DNA of 64,000 nucleotides from Desulfovibrio sp. JC022 (GCF_010470665.1 NZ_VOPZ01000008.1:161880-225879); one strand, 5' to 3'; shown: positions 51,516 to 61,516, counted from the first letter of the stretch. Notes: generated by a model from the letters alone, not told the origin. Translations and numbers: made by a program.

Positions 51516-53462
51516 TTAAAACCGATCAAACCCGTCATCTTCAGGAGATGAACTGCCTGCGGGAAGCATGGGGGTCGGACGACTGCTCAGTTTAAAGAAG
51601 GACATGGCCTGCTGCAAAAGCTGTCCTTGACGGGAAAGCTCTTCAGAGGTGGAAGCCATTTCCTCAGAAGCGGAAGCATTCTGCTGGATAACCGTATCAA
51701 GCTGCTGGATTGCCTTGTTGATCTGGCTGACACCGCTATTCTGCTCATTGCTGGCTGCTGCGATTTCCTGGACCAGCTCAGCAGTCCTACTGATACTGGG
51801 GACCAACTCCTGAAGCATGCCCCCGGCCTTTTCCGCCACTACAACGGAAGAGGAGGAAAGCTCGCTGATTTCAGCAGCGGCTATCCCACTGCGCTCGGCA
51901 AGTTTGCGAACCTCGGCCGCAACAACGGCGAATCCCTTGCCGTGCTCCCCTGCCCTTGCAGCTTCAATTGCCGCATTAAGAGCCAGCAGGTTGGTCTGAC
52001 GGGCAATCTCTTCAATTATCATAATCTTTTCAGCAATGCTCTTCATAGCCAACACAGCCTCACCCACAGCATCGGCACTCTGAGAAGCCTGAGACTGGGA
52101 TTTTTCAGCAACACCTTCAGTCTGGACGGCATTTTCAGCATTCTGCTTGATGTTGGCAGCCATCTCTTCCATGGAAGATGAAACCTCTTCAATGGAGGCA
52201 GCCTGTTCGGTAGCCCCCTGTGACAAACTTTCAGCTGAAGCGGAAAGCTCTTCACTGCCGCTGGCCACACTGTCGGAAGCGTTATTCACATCACCCACAA
52301 CATTGCGCAGCCTGTGAACCATGTTGCGCATGCCATCTGCAAGCTTACCAAGTTCATCCTTACGTTGTAGATCAACATCTGCGGAAAGATCACCATCACT
52401 GACCTCAGCCACAAAATCCAATCCCTTATTGAGAGGACCGAGAATTCCCTTGGCAATAATCCAGGCCATGAGAATACCGATGATAAGGGCCACCGCACTT
52501 ACAACAACAATCCCCTGCCTTGTAGCCGCTGCGGCATCAAGCATTTCCTGATCGGTCATGATATTTTCAGCTACGACTCCGCGCACTTCGGTCAAAATAT
52601 CCTGTACAGCAACAAGCGCGGGAGCTGTTACCGTAGCGTAAATATTTGTTGCCTCGGCAAGAATCTTAAGCTCACCCTCATGCCAGTCAATCAGGGCATC
52701 AATCCTGCCCAGAGTTTCCAACGCGAATTTTTCAACATGCTCAGAAAAATATCTCTGCGCCCCGACACGGTCCCCGCGAGCAAGGTATTCATTCAAGACC
52801 TGAACTGTTTCATGAAGCTTTGTATGCGGCTTATAAACTTTAGCTAAAAGTTCACCGAATTCAGGATGCTGTTTGGCCATATCCTTTACTTTTGCGGAGT
52901 AAAGCCACTTACCCAACCCACACTTATGAGGATTGGCCTGCACAGTTATTGATCTGGACTCCGGATTCATAAGCTGCTTGAGCACGGCGATCATCCAATT
53001 AAGATGATCCGCCTTCTTCTCTCTTAAAAAGCTGCCCATGGTAGGGTCTACATCTTCATACTTTTCTTCAATCGCAATTGCAGATTTGTGCAGCTTATTA
53101 TGGTGGGATTCTATCTTTGCCAGCAGAGGCTTGATTTCCGGAACCAGCTCTTCCGCTTTTTTGCGTTCTTCACTGTAGTACCATTTACCGAAGCCGCACT
53201 TGTGGGGATCGGTCTGCACATCGATTTCATGGACATCTTTATCGGTCAGCAGTCTGTTTACTTCATTAGCCCAATTTAAATGATCCACAATTTTCTGGAC
53301 AAAATCGCCACGAAGTTTGTTACCTGCGATAACTTCTTCAGCATCAAAAACGATAGTGCCGATACCGGATATGGACCAACCTCCAAGTAGAACCAACAAT
53401 AATAATACTGCCCCGAAACCTACTGCAAATTTATAGGCCAGCCTCAAATCTTTCCAACTCAT
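51516..53462 (-). CDS. Methyl-accepting chemotaxis protein with two outer CZB-like domains
   Basis: A 648-residue chemoreceptor with transmembrane helices at about 12-30 and 318-340, a HAMP region, then a signalling domain with the invariant tip ([22 protein letters not shown]). Between the membrane helices are two repeats of the chemoreceptor zinc-binding pattern. The first has HLNW at 61, [11 protein letters not shown] at 87 and H121/H125. The second has HLNW at 153, [11 protein letters not shown] at 179 and H213/H217. CZB domains are usually cytoplasmic, so a doubled, exported version is unusual. It may sense zinc or an oxidant via the Zn-Cys site. Confidence 0.93.
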   Translation of the reverse strand: MSWKDLRLAYKFAVGFGAVLLLLVLLGGWSISGIGTIVFDAEEVIAGNKLRGDFVQKIVDHLNWANEVNRLLTDKDVHEIDVQTDPHKCGFGKWYYSEERKKAEELVPEIKPLLAKIESHHNKLHKSAIAIEEKYEDVDPTMGSFLREKKADHLNWMIAVLKQLMNPESRSITVQANPHKCGLGKWLYSAKVKDMAKQHPEFGELLAKVYKPHTKLHETVQVLNEYLARGDRVGAQRYFSEHVEKFALETLGRIDALIDWHEGELKILAEATNIYATVTAPALVAVQDILTEVRGVVAENIMTDQEMLDAAAATRQGIVVVSAVALIIGILMAWIIAKGILGPLNKGLDFVAEVSDGDLSADVDLQRKDELGKLADGMRNMVHRLRNVVGDVNNASDSVASGSEELSASAESLSQGATEQAASIEEVSSSMEEMAANIKQNAENAVQTEGVAEKSQSQASQSADAVGEAVLAMKSIAEKIMIIEEIARQTNLLALNAAIEAARAGEHGKGFAVVAAEVRKLAERSGIAAAEISELSSSSVVVAEKAGGMLQELVPSISRTAELVQEIAAASNEQNSGVSQINKAIQQLDTVIQQNASASEEMASTSEELSRQGQLLQQAMSFFKLSSRPTPMLPAGSSSPEDDGFDRF

Positions 53463-53614
53463 GACAAACTCTCCTATGAAAATTTTCCCTCTAAATCACA
53501 CCACTCCGGGAACGACATTCTTTTAACGATGCTTTAAGCATAACACAGTGCCCCATCCAAAGGAACTATTTAAAAAATGTTATGGGCATTCCATACTTTT
53601 AAGCGAGGCATTAC

Positions 53615-53676
53615 TTGACTATTTCCCCTCTCAGTTATACTGGTAGGACCAGCAGACAGTAAGATGTCAGACCAGC
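53615..53676 (+). promoter_or_regulatory. Promoter and FadR-type operators of the FCD regulator
   Basis: TTGACT (53615-53620) and TATACT (53636-53641, 15-base spacer) overlap CTGGT-AGG-ACCAG (53640-53652). A second TGTCAGACCAG block lies at about 53665-53675. TGGT-N3-ACCA is the usual half-site pair of FadR-type GntR regulators. Confidence 0.5.
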
Positions 53677-53726
53677 AATAAAAGGAATCCCGGCCTCAAA
53701 GACATGTAACAGGCCAGAATTATTAT

Positions 53727-54440
53727 ATGTGCGCAAAAATGTTTAAACCCATTAAGAAAGTCAGAGTTTCGGAAACAGCAGCCAAGCAATTGGAAGAACT
53801 GATCCAGAACAAGACTTTTACTGAAGGCGAACCGCTTCCTTCCGAACGACAGCTCATGAAGGAATTGCAAGTTGGCCGCGGGTCTATCCGTGAAGCATTG
53901 CGCATCCTTGAAATCAAGGGATTCATTGAAACACAGCCCGGCATCGGGGCTTTTGTAAAAAGCTACGAAGGGGATATTTTCAGCCCTCTGTCCACCTGGC
54001 TGACAGATAATTACGAAGCACTGCGCCATTTTTTCGAAGTCCGTTCCCTGCTGGAACCAAGCACAGCGCGCATGGCTTCGGAACGAATTTCAGATGAAGA
54101 CTTTGAGGAACTTTTAAAGACCCACGAAGAATTCAAAAAAACAGTTGAAGAAGAGGACCTGCCCCGGGCCATCATGGTCGATGCCGAATTTCACAGACTC
54201 ATCGGCAAGGCTACCGGCAACAAGGTTCTCTCATCCATTATGGATGCGCTGTACAAATCAATGATTGAAGGCTGGAAGGCTCCTTTGAAAATTCCGGGGC
54301 AACCGAACAAGAGCTTGAAAGAGCACGAAGAAATTCTGGCCGCGATCAAGAACAAAGATGGCGAACTGGCTGCCCGGCTGATGACTTCTCACCTTAGTGA
54401 GGCGTTAAAGGCTCTGGGAGATGCCGGTTTGAATAAATAG
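53727..54440 (+). CDS. GntR/FadR-family transcriptional regulator
   Basis: A 237-residue regulator. The N-terminal winged helix (LPSERQLMKELQVGRGSIREALRILEIKGFIETQPGIGAFV) is followed by an FCD ligand domain with metal-ligand-like residues (DAEFHRLIGKATGN, LKEHEEILAAI). The effector is probably an organic acid, as in LldR or GlcC relatives. It precedes glycerate 2-kinase with a structured spacer between, and a TGGT/ACCA operator overlaps its own promoter, suggesting autoregulation. Confidence 0.9.
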   Translation: MCAKMFKPIKKVRVSETAAKQLEELIQNKTFTEGEPLPSERQLMKELQVGRGSIREALRILEIKGFIETQPGIGAFVKSYEGDIFSPLSTWLTDNYEALRHFFEVRSLLEPSTARMASERISDEDFEELLKTHEEFKKTVEEEDLPRAIMVDAEFHRLIGKATGNKVLSSIMDALYKSMIEGWKAPLKIPGQPNKSLKEHEEILAAIKNKDGELAARLMTSHLSEALKALGDAGLNK

Positions 54441-54535
54441 GCAATGCGCGCTTAGCGGGCATTCTCTGCCGGAAGGTGTTGCAACCCTGCATGCGGCAAG
54501 GTTGTGTAATAAGGCAGGGACACGCATTGCCTTTT
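54440..54535 (+). other. Structured RNA-like spacer between the FadR-type gene and glycerate kinase
   Basis: GGCAATGCG (54440-54448) pairs exactly with CGCATTGCC (54523-54531), followed by TTTT. Inside are CTGCC/GGCAG and CAACC/GGTTG pairings, so the whole 92 bases can fold into a closed multi-stem structure. It could be a terminator, an attenuator or a small RNA. It lacks the signature of SRP RNA although it contains a CCGGAAGG tetraloop. Confidence 0.45.
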
Positions 54536-54563
54536 CGCAAATAACGATTCTGAGGAACAAGAT

Positions 54564-55937
54564 ATGATGACCAGCGAACAGGAACATCTCCGGCAGATTT
54601 TTGCCGAAGCACTGGACCGCGTTGATCCATATAAAATCATCACCAACAAAGTATTCCTTGCAGGCGAAATTTTGACCGTCAGCATGGACGAAGGTGATGT
54701 GGTTGTTGATCTTCAGGAATTCGAACGGATTGTGGTTATCGGTGCGGGTAAAGCCACCGCTAAAATGGCCCTTGCCATAGAAAAAATTTTAGGCTCGCGC
54801 ATTGAATCCGGACTGATCTCGGTAAAATACGGTCACACTGAAGAACTCAAATTTATCACGACCATTGAAGCGGCCCACCCGGTACCGGATGACAACAGTG
54901 TCCGTGCGGCCCGCGAAATAGAAGAACTGGCCTGCTCTACCACCGAGAAGACTCTGGTTATCAACCTTATTTCAGGCGGCGGTTCCGCCCTGCTCTCCAG
55001 CCCCATGCATGCCGAGGTGGACGGAGAAAAAATCGAAGTAACCCTTGAGGATAAACAGAACACCACCAAAGCCCTGCTGGCCTGCGGTGCTGACATCAGC
55101 GAGATCAACTGTATCCGCAAACATCTTTCATCCCTCAAGGGCGGACGGCTTTTGCGTTGTTTACGTCCGGCCCGCAGCCTGAACTTTATTCTTTCGGATG
55201 TTGTCGGCGACAACCTTGATACCATCGCCTCCGGGCTGACCAGTTATGACCGCAGTACTTATTGCGATGCTATGTCCATCATTGATAATTACAAACTGCG
55301 GGATAAAATCCCGGCCAATGTGGTCCGGGCCCTTGAACTGGGCAACACAGGAAAACTGCTCGAGACTCTGAAAAAAAATGAATTCAGTGAAATCAGAGCC
55401 GAGAACATCCTTATCGGCACTAACCGCATCGCCCTGCTCGGTGCACGAGATAAGGCTGAAGAACTGGGTTACAATGTGCGCATGCTGACCTCCCGTTTGC
55501 AGGGAGAAGCTGCTGATGCTGCCGACATGCTCTGGGCTGTGGCTCAGGATGAACGCGAATGGGAACTGCTGGAAAAGAAACCGGCCTGCATAATCGTAGG
55601 CGGCGAAACAGTGGTGACTTTGAAAGGAGACGGCAAGGGCGGCCGTAATCAGGAAATGGCCCTGCAATTTCTCATGCGGCTGGGACAGGATGAACGAAAC
55701 GGCGAATCCATCCACTTCCTTGCCGCATCAACTGACGGTAACGACGGCCCCACTGACGCGGCCGGAGGTTTTGCCGACTCTGCGGTTCTGGAAAAATCCC
55801 GCGAAATGGGAATTTCCATTGCCGAATATTTAAAAAACAACGACTCCTACCACTTCCTTCAAATGGTAGGAGCCTTGTATAAAACAGGCCCCACCAACAC
55901 TAACGTCTGCGACGTCCAATTGCTGATCGTTAATTAG
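54564..55937 (+). CDS. Glycerate 2-kinase (MOFRL family)
   Basis: A 457-residue kinase phosphorylating D-glycerate to 2-phosphoglycerate. Both domains of the type II family are visible: the N-terminal DUF4147 part (VVIGAGKATAKMALAIE, LISGGGSALLSSP, HLSSLKGGRLL) and the C-terminal MOFRL part (GGETVVTLKGDGKGGRNQEMAL, STDGNDGPTDAAGGF). ATG 54564 or 54567 is the start. Its position downstream of a FadR-type regulator suggests control by glycerate or a related acid. Confidence 0.92.
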   Translation: MMTSEQEHLRQIFAEALDRVDPYKIITNKVFLAGEILTVSMDEGDVVVDLQEFERIVVIGAGKATAKMALAIEKILGSRIESGLISVKYGHTEELKFITTIEAAHPVPDDNSVRAAREIEELACSTTEKTLVINLISGGGSALLSSPMHAEVDGEKIEVTLEDKQNTTKALLACGADISEINCIRKHLSSLKGGRLLRCLRPARSLNFILSDVVGDNLDTIASGLTSYDRSTYCDAMSIIDNYKLRDKIPANVVRALELGNTGKLLETLKKNEFSEIRAENILIGTNRIALLGARDKAEELGYNVRMLTSRLQGEAADAADMLWAVAQDEREWELLEKKPACIIVGGETVVTLKGDGKGGRNQEMALQFLMRLGQDERNGESIHFLAASTDGNDGPTDAAGGFADSAVLEKSREMGISIAEYLKNNDSYHFLQMVGALYKTGPTNTNVCDVQLLIVN

Positions 55938-55955
55938 TTGGCGGGATTCCGCTGA

Positions 55956-56004
55956 AAAGAAGACCGCTTCCATTCTTCCACTTCCCCAGGGAGTGGTCTT
56001 CTTT
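55956..56004 (+). terminator. Terminator after glycerate kinase
   Basis: AAAGAAGACC (55956-55965) pairs with GGTCTTCTTT (55995-56004). Confidence 0.7.
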
Positions 56005-56104
56005 CCAACCGGATAGGAGCAAGCACTTCCTTTAGCTTCCATTTAATGTCAGTGCAACCTATTCTATTAATTATAATCAGCACTCACTTCTCTATAAAAT
56101 TAAG

Positions 56105-56139
56105 AAAAAGCGCGAATCCCACTGGATTCGCGCTTTTTT
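56105..56139 (-). terminator. Terminator of the glycine-zipper gene
   Basis: AAAAAGCGCGAATCC (56105-56119) pairs with GGATTCGCGCTTTTT (56124-56138). It has T-runs on both sides, so it is bidirectional. The stretch 55938-56157 holds only these two terminators. Confidence 0.9.
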
Positions 56140-56157
56140 ATCATCAAGATTCGAAAG

Positions 56158-56589
56158 CTATTCTTGCAGCCTCCAGACCCCATCCTCACCTCGGCAGGCC
56201 TTGGCCATAATCTTCTCGCCGCCGTCTTCGGTGATGGTCACATCACGGCAGACATTACCCTGATTCACATAAGCCGGCGAAGGAGTGGCACTGTAAGATT
56301 TTCCGGTATCGGGGTTAGTCCAGCTGGAAGTCTCGCCAGAATGGTTGTTTTCCAAAGTTTTTGAAACCTGCTGCTCATCTTTTTTATCCCACTCGTTCCC
56401 GACCACATAACCCATAAGTGCGCCGATTCCCGCACCGATGGCTGCCCCTGAAGCCTTATTTTTAAAGGTAAGGGCACCGATAGTGGCCCCGGCCAAAGCT
56501 CCGATCCCGGCACCGGACTGGGCTTTATTGGCACAACCGGAAGCAACAAAAAGAATACAAACAATCAACAATGAAACCAGCTTTTTCAT
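56158..56589 (-). CDS. Glycine-zipper lipoprotein
   Basis: A 143-residue lipoprotein with lipobox VASGC (residue 19). A glycine zipper follows (GAGIGALAGATIGAL, GAAIGAGIGALMGYVVG, residues 27-64), as in SlyB/Rick17kDa-type outer-membrane lipoproteins. A soluble C-terminal part ends in a C-RDVTI...CRGEDGVWRL motif resembling the surface-antigen domain of 17-kDa proteins. AAGGAGATTTCAG supports ATG 56589. An envelope-stress role is likely by family. Confidence 0.88.
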   Translation of the reverse strand: MKKLVSLLIVCILFVASGCANKAQSGAGIGALAGATIGALTFKNKASGAAIGAGIGALMGYVVGNEWDKKDEQQVSKTLENNHSGETSSWTNPDTGKSYSATPSPAYVNQGNVCRDVTITEDGGEKIMAKACRGEDGVWRLQE

Positions 56590-56609
56590 CTGAAATCTCC
56601 TTGGCGAAT

Positions 56610-57398
56610 TTACTTTAAACCCCTGAAGCATTCCGGTTTCAGGGTTTTCCTTTTAGTGGAAGTAGCTGCTGAAGGCATATGCTTCCATGCATGCAGCGGA
56701 TTCATGGGCCGGCGGTTACGGAAATCAACTCTGCATCCGGTAAAGGCTCCAAAATACGGAGGATAAATAATTCCATTCAACTGCTTTAATGGGGTCCTGT
56801 TCTTCCAACTCCACATAGGACCGGGCAATACGGAACGGGTCATGACCGGGCTGTATCCGCAGGCATCCTTAACCCCCCTGCGCATTTCCGAAGGTGAAAA
56901 CCAATGTGCATTGCGCAGGGTTGAGGAAGAAGCCCAAGGCCACATCCTGCCATGGGTGAAAAAATAGATTGAATGGCGGTTGAGAAAACCAATCAGAATT
57001 CCTCCGGCTGAAACCCTTGCAGCCTCGCGCAACATTTCTTCTGGATTGGAACAAAACTCCAATACGGTCCAGAGCACGGTAAAGTCGAATTCATTATCGG
57101 TAAAAGGAAGATGCTCCCCATTGCAAAGATAGAGGGAAGCACGGTTTCCCAGCCGCTTGTGAGCTGCATCGAGCATTACCGGAGAATGGTCCACTCCGCT
57201 CACATCAAAACCGCAGCGGTAAAGATGATCGAGAAACAACCCTGTTCCGCATCCCACTTCCAGCAATTTTCTTTTACGCCTAGGCCAGCCGGAAATAAGA
57301 TGGTCCATAAGCCTCACTTCCTGCTCAAGGGCAAACTGCCCCGCAGAAGTTTTGAACCATGTTTCAAATTTTTCCGCGTCAAAGCCGTCCCAAATCAT
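56610..57398 (-). CDS. Class I SAM-dependent methyltransferase
   Basis: A 262-residue methyltransferase: motif I LLEVGCGTGLFLDHL, the acidic motif GVDHSP, and FDFTVLWTVLEFCSNPEEMLREAARV of the Methyltransf_11 fold. The last 90 residues are aromatic- and Arg-rich and fit no substrate class. GAGGTAAAT precedes the ATG. It is 20 bases upstream of the glycine-zipper gene on the same strand; a functional link is unknown. Confidence 0.85.
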   Translation of the reverse strand: MIWDGFDAEKFETWFKTSAGQFALEQEVRLMDHLISGWPRRKRKLLEVGCGTGLFLDHLYRCGFDVSGVDHSPVMLDAAHKRLGNRASLYLCNGEHLPFTDNEFDFTVLWTVLEFCSNPEEMLREAARVSAGGILIGFLNRHSIYFFTHGRMWPWASSSTLRNAHWFSPSEMRRGVKDACGYSPVMTRSVLPGPMWSWKNRTPLKQLNGIIYPPYFGAFTGCRVDFRNRRPMNPLHAWKHMPSAATSTKRKTLKPECFRGLK

Positions 57399-57471
57399 AT
57401 TTACCTCAAATTTAATCGAACAATTCCACCCTGCCTTTCAGGATAAACTGCAAGAATGATCCGGTAAAGCA

Positions 57472-57512
57472 AAAAACAAGTACGCCCGGATCATGGGGGA
57501 ATCCGGGCGTAC
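57472..57512 (-). terminator. Terminator downstream of the peroxiredoxin gene
   Basis: GTACGCCCGGAT (57480-57491) pairs with ATCCGGGCGTAC (57501-57512), then CTTGTTTTTTGC on the minus strand. It lies about 115 bases beyond the stop; the stretch between has no gene. Confidence 0.8.
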
Positions 57513-57628
57513 TGCTGTAGTTATGAGGAAACTAGGTATGATGTTTTATTCGAGGTTAACCTTGGGATAGACTGTAATTGGTTAACTATGCTTATTCATA
57601 GAGAGGGGTTAACTAGGATAACTCCTTC

Positions 57629-58261
57629 CTATTCACCATTCAATTCTTCATAGACCTTACCTACCAGCTTCTCACTGGGAGTCAGGGTCTTTGCACCGGG
57701 AGTCCACTTGGCGGGGCAGGCTTCTTCCGGATGATCCTTGAGATATACATTGGCTTCGATCTTGCGCAGCAACTCTTCTGCATTACGGCCTACGTTGTAG
57801 AAGTTGATTTCAGAAGAAACCAGCATGCCGTCAGGGTTGATAACAAATGTTCCGCGCAAGGCCAGACCGGTATTGTGATCGTAGACACCGAAGAAATCTG
57901 AAACTTCACCGGTGGGGTCTGCTGCCATCTTATACTTCACATTCTGGAGCAGCCTTTCGTCATTTTTCCATGCCAGATGGGTAAACTTTGTATCAGTGGA
58001 TACGGAGACCACTTCGCAACCCAGCTTTTCCAGCTCGGCATGTTTGTCCGCGAGGTCAGCAAGTTCAGTAGGGCAGACAAAAGTAAAGTCGGCAGGGTAA
58101 AAGAAAAGTACCAGCCACTTGCCCGCCTTGCGTACTTCTTCAAATTTCACTTCAGTAAAACCGCAATCCTCGGGATCGTATGCTTCCATAGTAAAGTCAG
58201 GAACTGTTTCGCCGATGGATGCTGTGGTAATGACTTCTTCAAAAATTTCTGTGCAGCTCAT
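57629..58261 (-). CDS. 2-Cys peroxiredoxin (AhpC/Prx1 type)
   Basis: A 210-residue thiol peroxidase that reduces hydrogen peroxide and organic peroxides. The peroxidatic site is FYPADFTFVCPTE and the resolving Cys lies in EEACPAKW near the C-terminus. The Asp/Glu-rich N-terminal extension (residues 1-18) is unusual but short. TAGGAGATAG supports ATG 58261. It is a single gene with its own terminator and adds to the oxygen-defence genes at the window start. Confidence 0.93.
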   Translation of the reverse strand: MSCTEIFEEVITTASIGETVPDFTMEAYDPEDCGFTEVKFEEVRKAGKWLVLFFYPADFTFVCPTELADLADKHAELEKLGCEVVSVSTDTKFTHLAWKNDERLLQNVKYKMAADPTGEVSDFFGVYDHNTGLALRGTFVINPDGMLVSSEINFYNVGRNAEELLRKIEANVYLKDHPEEACPAKWTPGAKTLTPSEKLVGKVYEELNGE

Positions 58262-58502
58262 TTTCTATCTCCTACATTGGTTAAATTCAGAATCAGTATT
58301 TTAGTAACATTTTTTTCTCATCTGTTGAAAGCAGACTATGAAAATCTTTTTCACCTGTCAACAATAATCGTAATCTTTACTAATTAATTCTTAAACAGCT
58401 GATTTTATGTAGTAGAACTTCTTTGAAAACAATGTTTAGTTCGTTGCCAACTGAAAACTTTTTAGGTAATTTCCGTTGATCATCAAACTTATGGAGATAT
58501 AA

Positions 58503-61388
58503 ATGACCAATTCACATGGCTTCAAAGAAATATCACGCGAATATCTTAATGAACTTAACGGCGAGGCCGTTATCTACGAACATGAAAAAACCGGCGGACG
58601 GGTTCTGTCCGTAATCAATAATGATGAAAACAAGACCTTCGGCATCAGCTTCCGCACTCCCCCGGAAAACTCTACCGGGCTGCCGCACATTTTAGAACAT
58701 TCCGTACTTTGCGGTTCAAAAAAATATCCGGTCAAAGAACCTTTTGTAGAACTGCTGAAATGCTCCTTGCAGACCTTCCTCAATGCCATGACCTACCCGG
58801 ACAAGACCGTCTACCCGGTAGCCAGCCCTAATGAGCAGGACTTCCGCAATCTGGTGGGCGTCTATCTTGATGCGGTTTTCTTCCCCAACCTGACCCCCAA
58901 CACCCTCATGCAGGAAGGCTGGCATTACGTTCCCGAAGAAGACGGCACGCTCAGCTATAAAGGTGTTGTATTCAATGAAATGAAAGGTGCGTATTCTTCA
59001 CCGGACAGCCTTCTTTACGAAGCCACCCAGCACTCCCTGTTCCCGGATATCACCTACGGCCTTGATTCCGGCGGTGACCCGGAAGTGATCCCCGAGCTTA
59101 CCTTTGATGAATTCATGGATTTTCACGGGAAGTACTACCACCCCTCCAATGCTTACGCATTTTTCTACGGGGATGATGATCCACAGCATCGTCTGGCTAT
59201 GCTGGATGAATATTTTTCCCAGTTTGAAAAAATTGATCCCAAATCCGAGATCGGAGTTCAGACTCCCTTCTCTGCACCGGTTACAGTAGAAAAGAAATAC
59301 GCTGCTTCCGATGACGGCAACCAGAAAGCCATGTTCACTCTCAACTTCGGTATCAGTCGGGGCCGCGATTCCATGACCGACCTTGAGCTGAGCGTGCTGG
59401 AGCAGATCCTTATCGGACTGCCCTCCTCTCCTCTGCGCAAATCCCTCAATGATTCCGGGCTTGGTGAAGATATGGCCGGGGTCGGGCTGGAAAACGAACT
59501 ACGTCAGCTCTACTTTTCCACCGGACTCAAAGGCATTGAAGCTGAAGATGCACCCAAGGTTGAAGAATTGGTCTTCACCACCCTGAAAGACCTGGCTGCA
59601 AAAGGCATTGCCCGTGAAGACATTGATGCGGCCCTGAACACCATTGAATTCCAGCTGCGCGAGAACAACACCGGCTCCTACCCTCGCGGCCTTTCAGTGA
59701 TGATCACCTCCATGACCTCATGGTTATACGATGAACATCCCCTTGAGTATGTACGTTACGAGCAGCCGCTGGCTGAACTCAAAGCCCGCATTGAAAAAGG
59801 TGAAAAGATTTTCGAACCACTCATCGAAGAAATTTTCCTGAACAACAATTACCGTTCCTCTGTGCTGCTCACCCCTGACAGCAAAGTCGGCCCTGAGCGC
59901 GAGGAAAGGGAAAAAGCAAAGCTCGCCGCTGCCCGTGCAGATATGGACGAGACCGAATACAAAGCCGTAGTAGCCAAGGCCGAAGAACTCCAGAAGGAGC
60001 AGGAAGCGCACGACGCTCCTGAAGCACTGGATACCATCCCCCGGCTCAAGGTTTCCGATCTCGACAAGGAAGGAAAGGAAATCGTCAGCGAAGAAAAATC
60101 CGAAATGCTTTTCCACGATCTGGACACCAACTCCATTGTCTACCTTGACCTCGCCTTTGATTTTGCAGGATTGGAAGACAGGCTGCTCCCTTACCTGCCT
60201 CTTTTCGGGCGGGCATTGGTCCAGACCGGAACAAAATCCACCGATTTCGTGACCATGACCAGACGCATGGCAGCCAAGACCGGGGGAATTTCACCCTCCT
60301 CCATCGTCAACTCCAAGCACGGCGTGGACGAAAGTTACACCCGCTTTGTGCTACGCGGTAAGTCCACAGCCGAACGCAGTGCCGATCTGCTTTCCATCAT
60401 GGGTGAACTGCTGCGTGAAGCATCTTTAGACAACAAGGAGCGCATCCGCCAGCTGGTACTTGAATCCAAGGCCCGCAAGGAGCAGGCCCTTGTTCCATCC
60501 GGGCACATTATGGCTGCCACGCGCATGAAAGCCCGCTTCAACGAAGCCGGATACATCAACGAGCTTATGAACGGTATTTCCGGCCTTGAGTTCCTGCGTG
60601 AACTGGCCCAGCGCATGGATAATGATTTTGATTCCGTGGTCGCTGATCTTGAAGAAATCCGGGCCACCATCCTCAATCAGGCCAATCTGCTCACCAACGT
60701 AACTATTGACTCCAAGACCTTCGGTTCTGTTGAAAATTCCATTGCAGACATGCTTGGAACCCTACCTGCTGGCAGCAAAACCGTTGCCCAGCGTAAACGC
60801 ACCTCCTTTTCAAAAGCTGAAGGTTTGTGCATTCCCGCGCAGGTCAACTATGTTGCCAAGGGTGCCGATGTATATGAACACGGTTATGAATATTCCGGTG
60901 CAGCGCACGTAATCAGCCGTTATCTGCGTACCGGTTATCTCTGGGACAAGGTCCGCGTACAGGGCGGGGCTTACGGCTCTTTCTCCATGTTCGACCGTTC
61001 TTCCGGCAGCCTGAGCTTCGTTTCCTACCGCGATCCCAATCTTAACCGCACTCTCGATACCTACGACGGAGTTGCTGAATACCTGAACACTCTCGAAGTA
61101 AACAGCGATGAGCTTGAGAAAGCTGTTCTCGGCGGGATCGGGGAGATCGACAATTACATGCTTCCCGATGCCAAGGGCTTCACCTCCATGGTACGCCATC
61201 TGAGCGGTGAAGATGCTGCTTTCAGGCAGACTATTCGTGATCAGGTGCTCGGTTGCAGTGAACAGGATTTCCGCAATTTCGGTGCTGCTGCCAAGTCTGT
61301 GGCTGAACATGGAGATGTCGTGGTTCTGGGTAGCAAGAAAGCCATGGAAGAATCCGGCCTTGATCTGGATCTGGTGGATGTATTGTAA
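58503..61388 (+). CDS. M16C metalloprotease (presequence protease-like)
   Basis: A 961-residue zinc peptidase with the inverted zinc motif HILEH (residues 62-66) and the distal glutamate region YKGVVFNEMKGAYSSPDS near residue 160. Four M16 repeats make a clam-shell chamber; the hinge lies near residue 480-530. It has no signal peptide, so it probably degrades short peptides in the cytoplasm, as eukaryotic PreP does in organelles. It ends 3 bases before a copy of the dispersed element. Confidence 0.92.
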   Translation: MTNSHGFKEISREYLNELNGEAVIYEHEKTGGRVLSVINNDENKTFGISFRTPPENSTGLPHILEHSVLCGSKKYPVKEPFVELLKCSLQTFLNAMTYPDKTVYPVASPNEQDFRNLVGVYLDAVFFPNLTPNTLMQEGWHYVPEEDGTLSYKGVVFNEMKGAYSSPDSLLYEATQHSLFPDITYGLDSGGDPEVIPELTFDEFMDFHGKYYHPSNAYAFFYGDDDPQHRLAMLDEYFSQFEKIDPKSEIGVQTPFSAPVTVEKKYAASDDGNQKAMFTLNFGISRGRDSMTDLELSVLEQILIGLPSSPLRKSLNDSGLGEDMAGVGLENELRQLYFSTGLKGIEAEDAPKVEELVFTTLKDLAAKGIAREDIDAALNTIEFQLRENNTGSYPRGLSVMITSMTSWLYDEHPLEYVRYEQPLAELKARIEKGEKIFEPLIEEIFLNNNYRSSVLLTPDSKVGPEREEREKAKLAAARADMDETEYKAVVAKAEELQKEQEAHDAPEALDTIPRLKVSDLDKEGKEIVSEEKSEMLFHDLDTNSIVYLDLAFDFAGLEDRLLPYLPLFGRALVQTGTKSTDFVTMTRRMAAKTGGISPSSIVNSKHGVDESYTRFVLRGKSTAERSADLLSIMGELLREASLDNKERIRQLVLESKARKEQALVPSGHIMAATRMKARFNEAGYINELMNGISGLEFLRELAQRMDNDFDSVVADLEEIRATILNQANLLTNVTIDSKTFGSVENSIADMLGTLPAGSKTVAQRKRTSFSKAEGLCIPAQVNYVAKGADVYEHGYEYSGAAHVISRYLRTGYLWDKVRVQGGAYGSFSMFDRSSGSLSFVSYRDPNLNRTLDTYDGVAEYLNTLEVNSDELEKAVLGGIGEIDNYMLPDAKGFTSMVRHLSGEDAAFRQTIRDQVLGCSEQDFRNFGAAAKSVAEHGDVVVLGSKKAMEESGLDLDLVDVL

Positions 61389-61391
61389 AAT

Positions 61392-61460
61392 GCCTCCGGC
61401 GGCCCTTCGGGGACCAGAGAAACTTTTTGGAAAAAGTTTCTCTGGACTCTTCAAAAACTT
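61392..61460. repeat. Dispersed intergenic element, copy 4
   Basis: Edge GCCTCCGGCGGC (61392-61403), then CCAGAGAAACTTTTT (61414-61428) pairing perfectly with 61431-61445 across GG, then the CTCTTCAAAAACTTTTAATAG flank. Confidence 0.85.
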
Positions 61461-61516
61461 TTAATAGTTTTAGATAGTTGCAGCGCGATCATTCATACCA
61501 CAACACAATAAAAACC

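Noticed and set aside
54440..54535. Signal recognition particle RNA
   Set aside because: It contains a CCGGAAGG tetraloop, but the flanking conserved bases of the SRP hairpin (CAGG and AGCAG) are missing.
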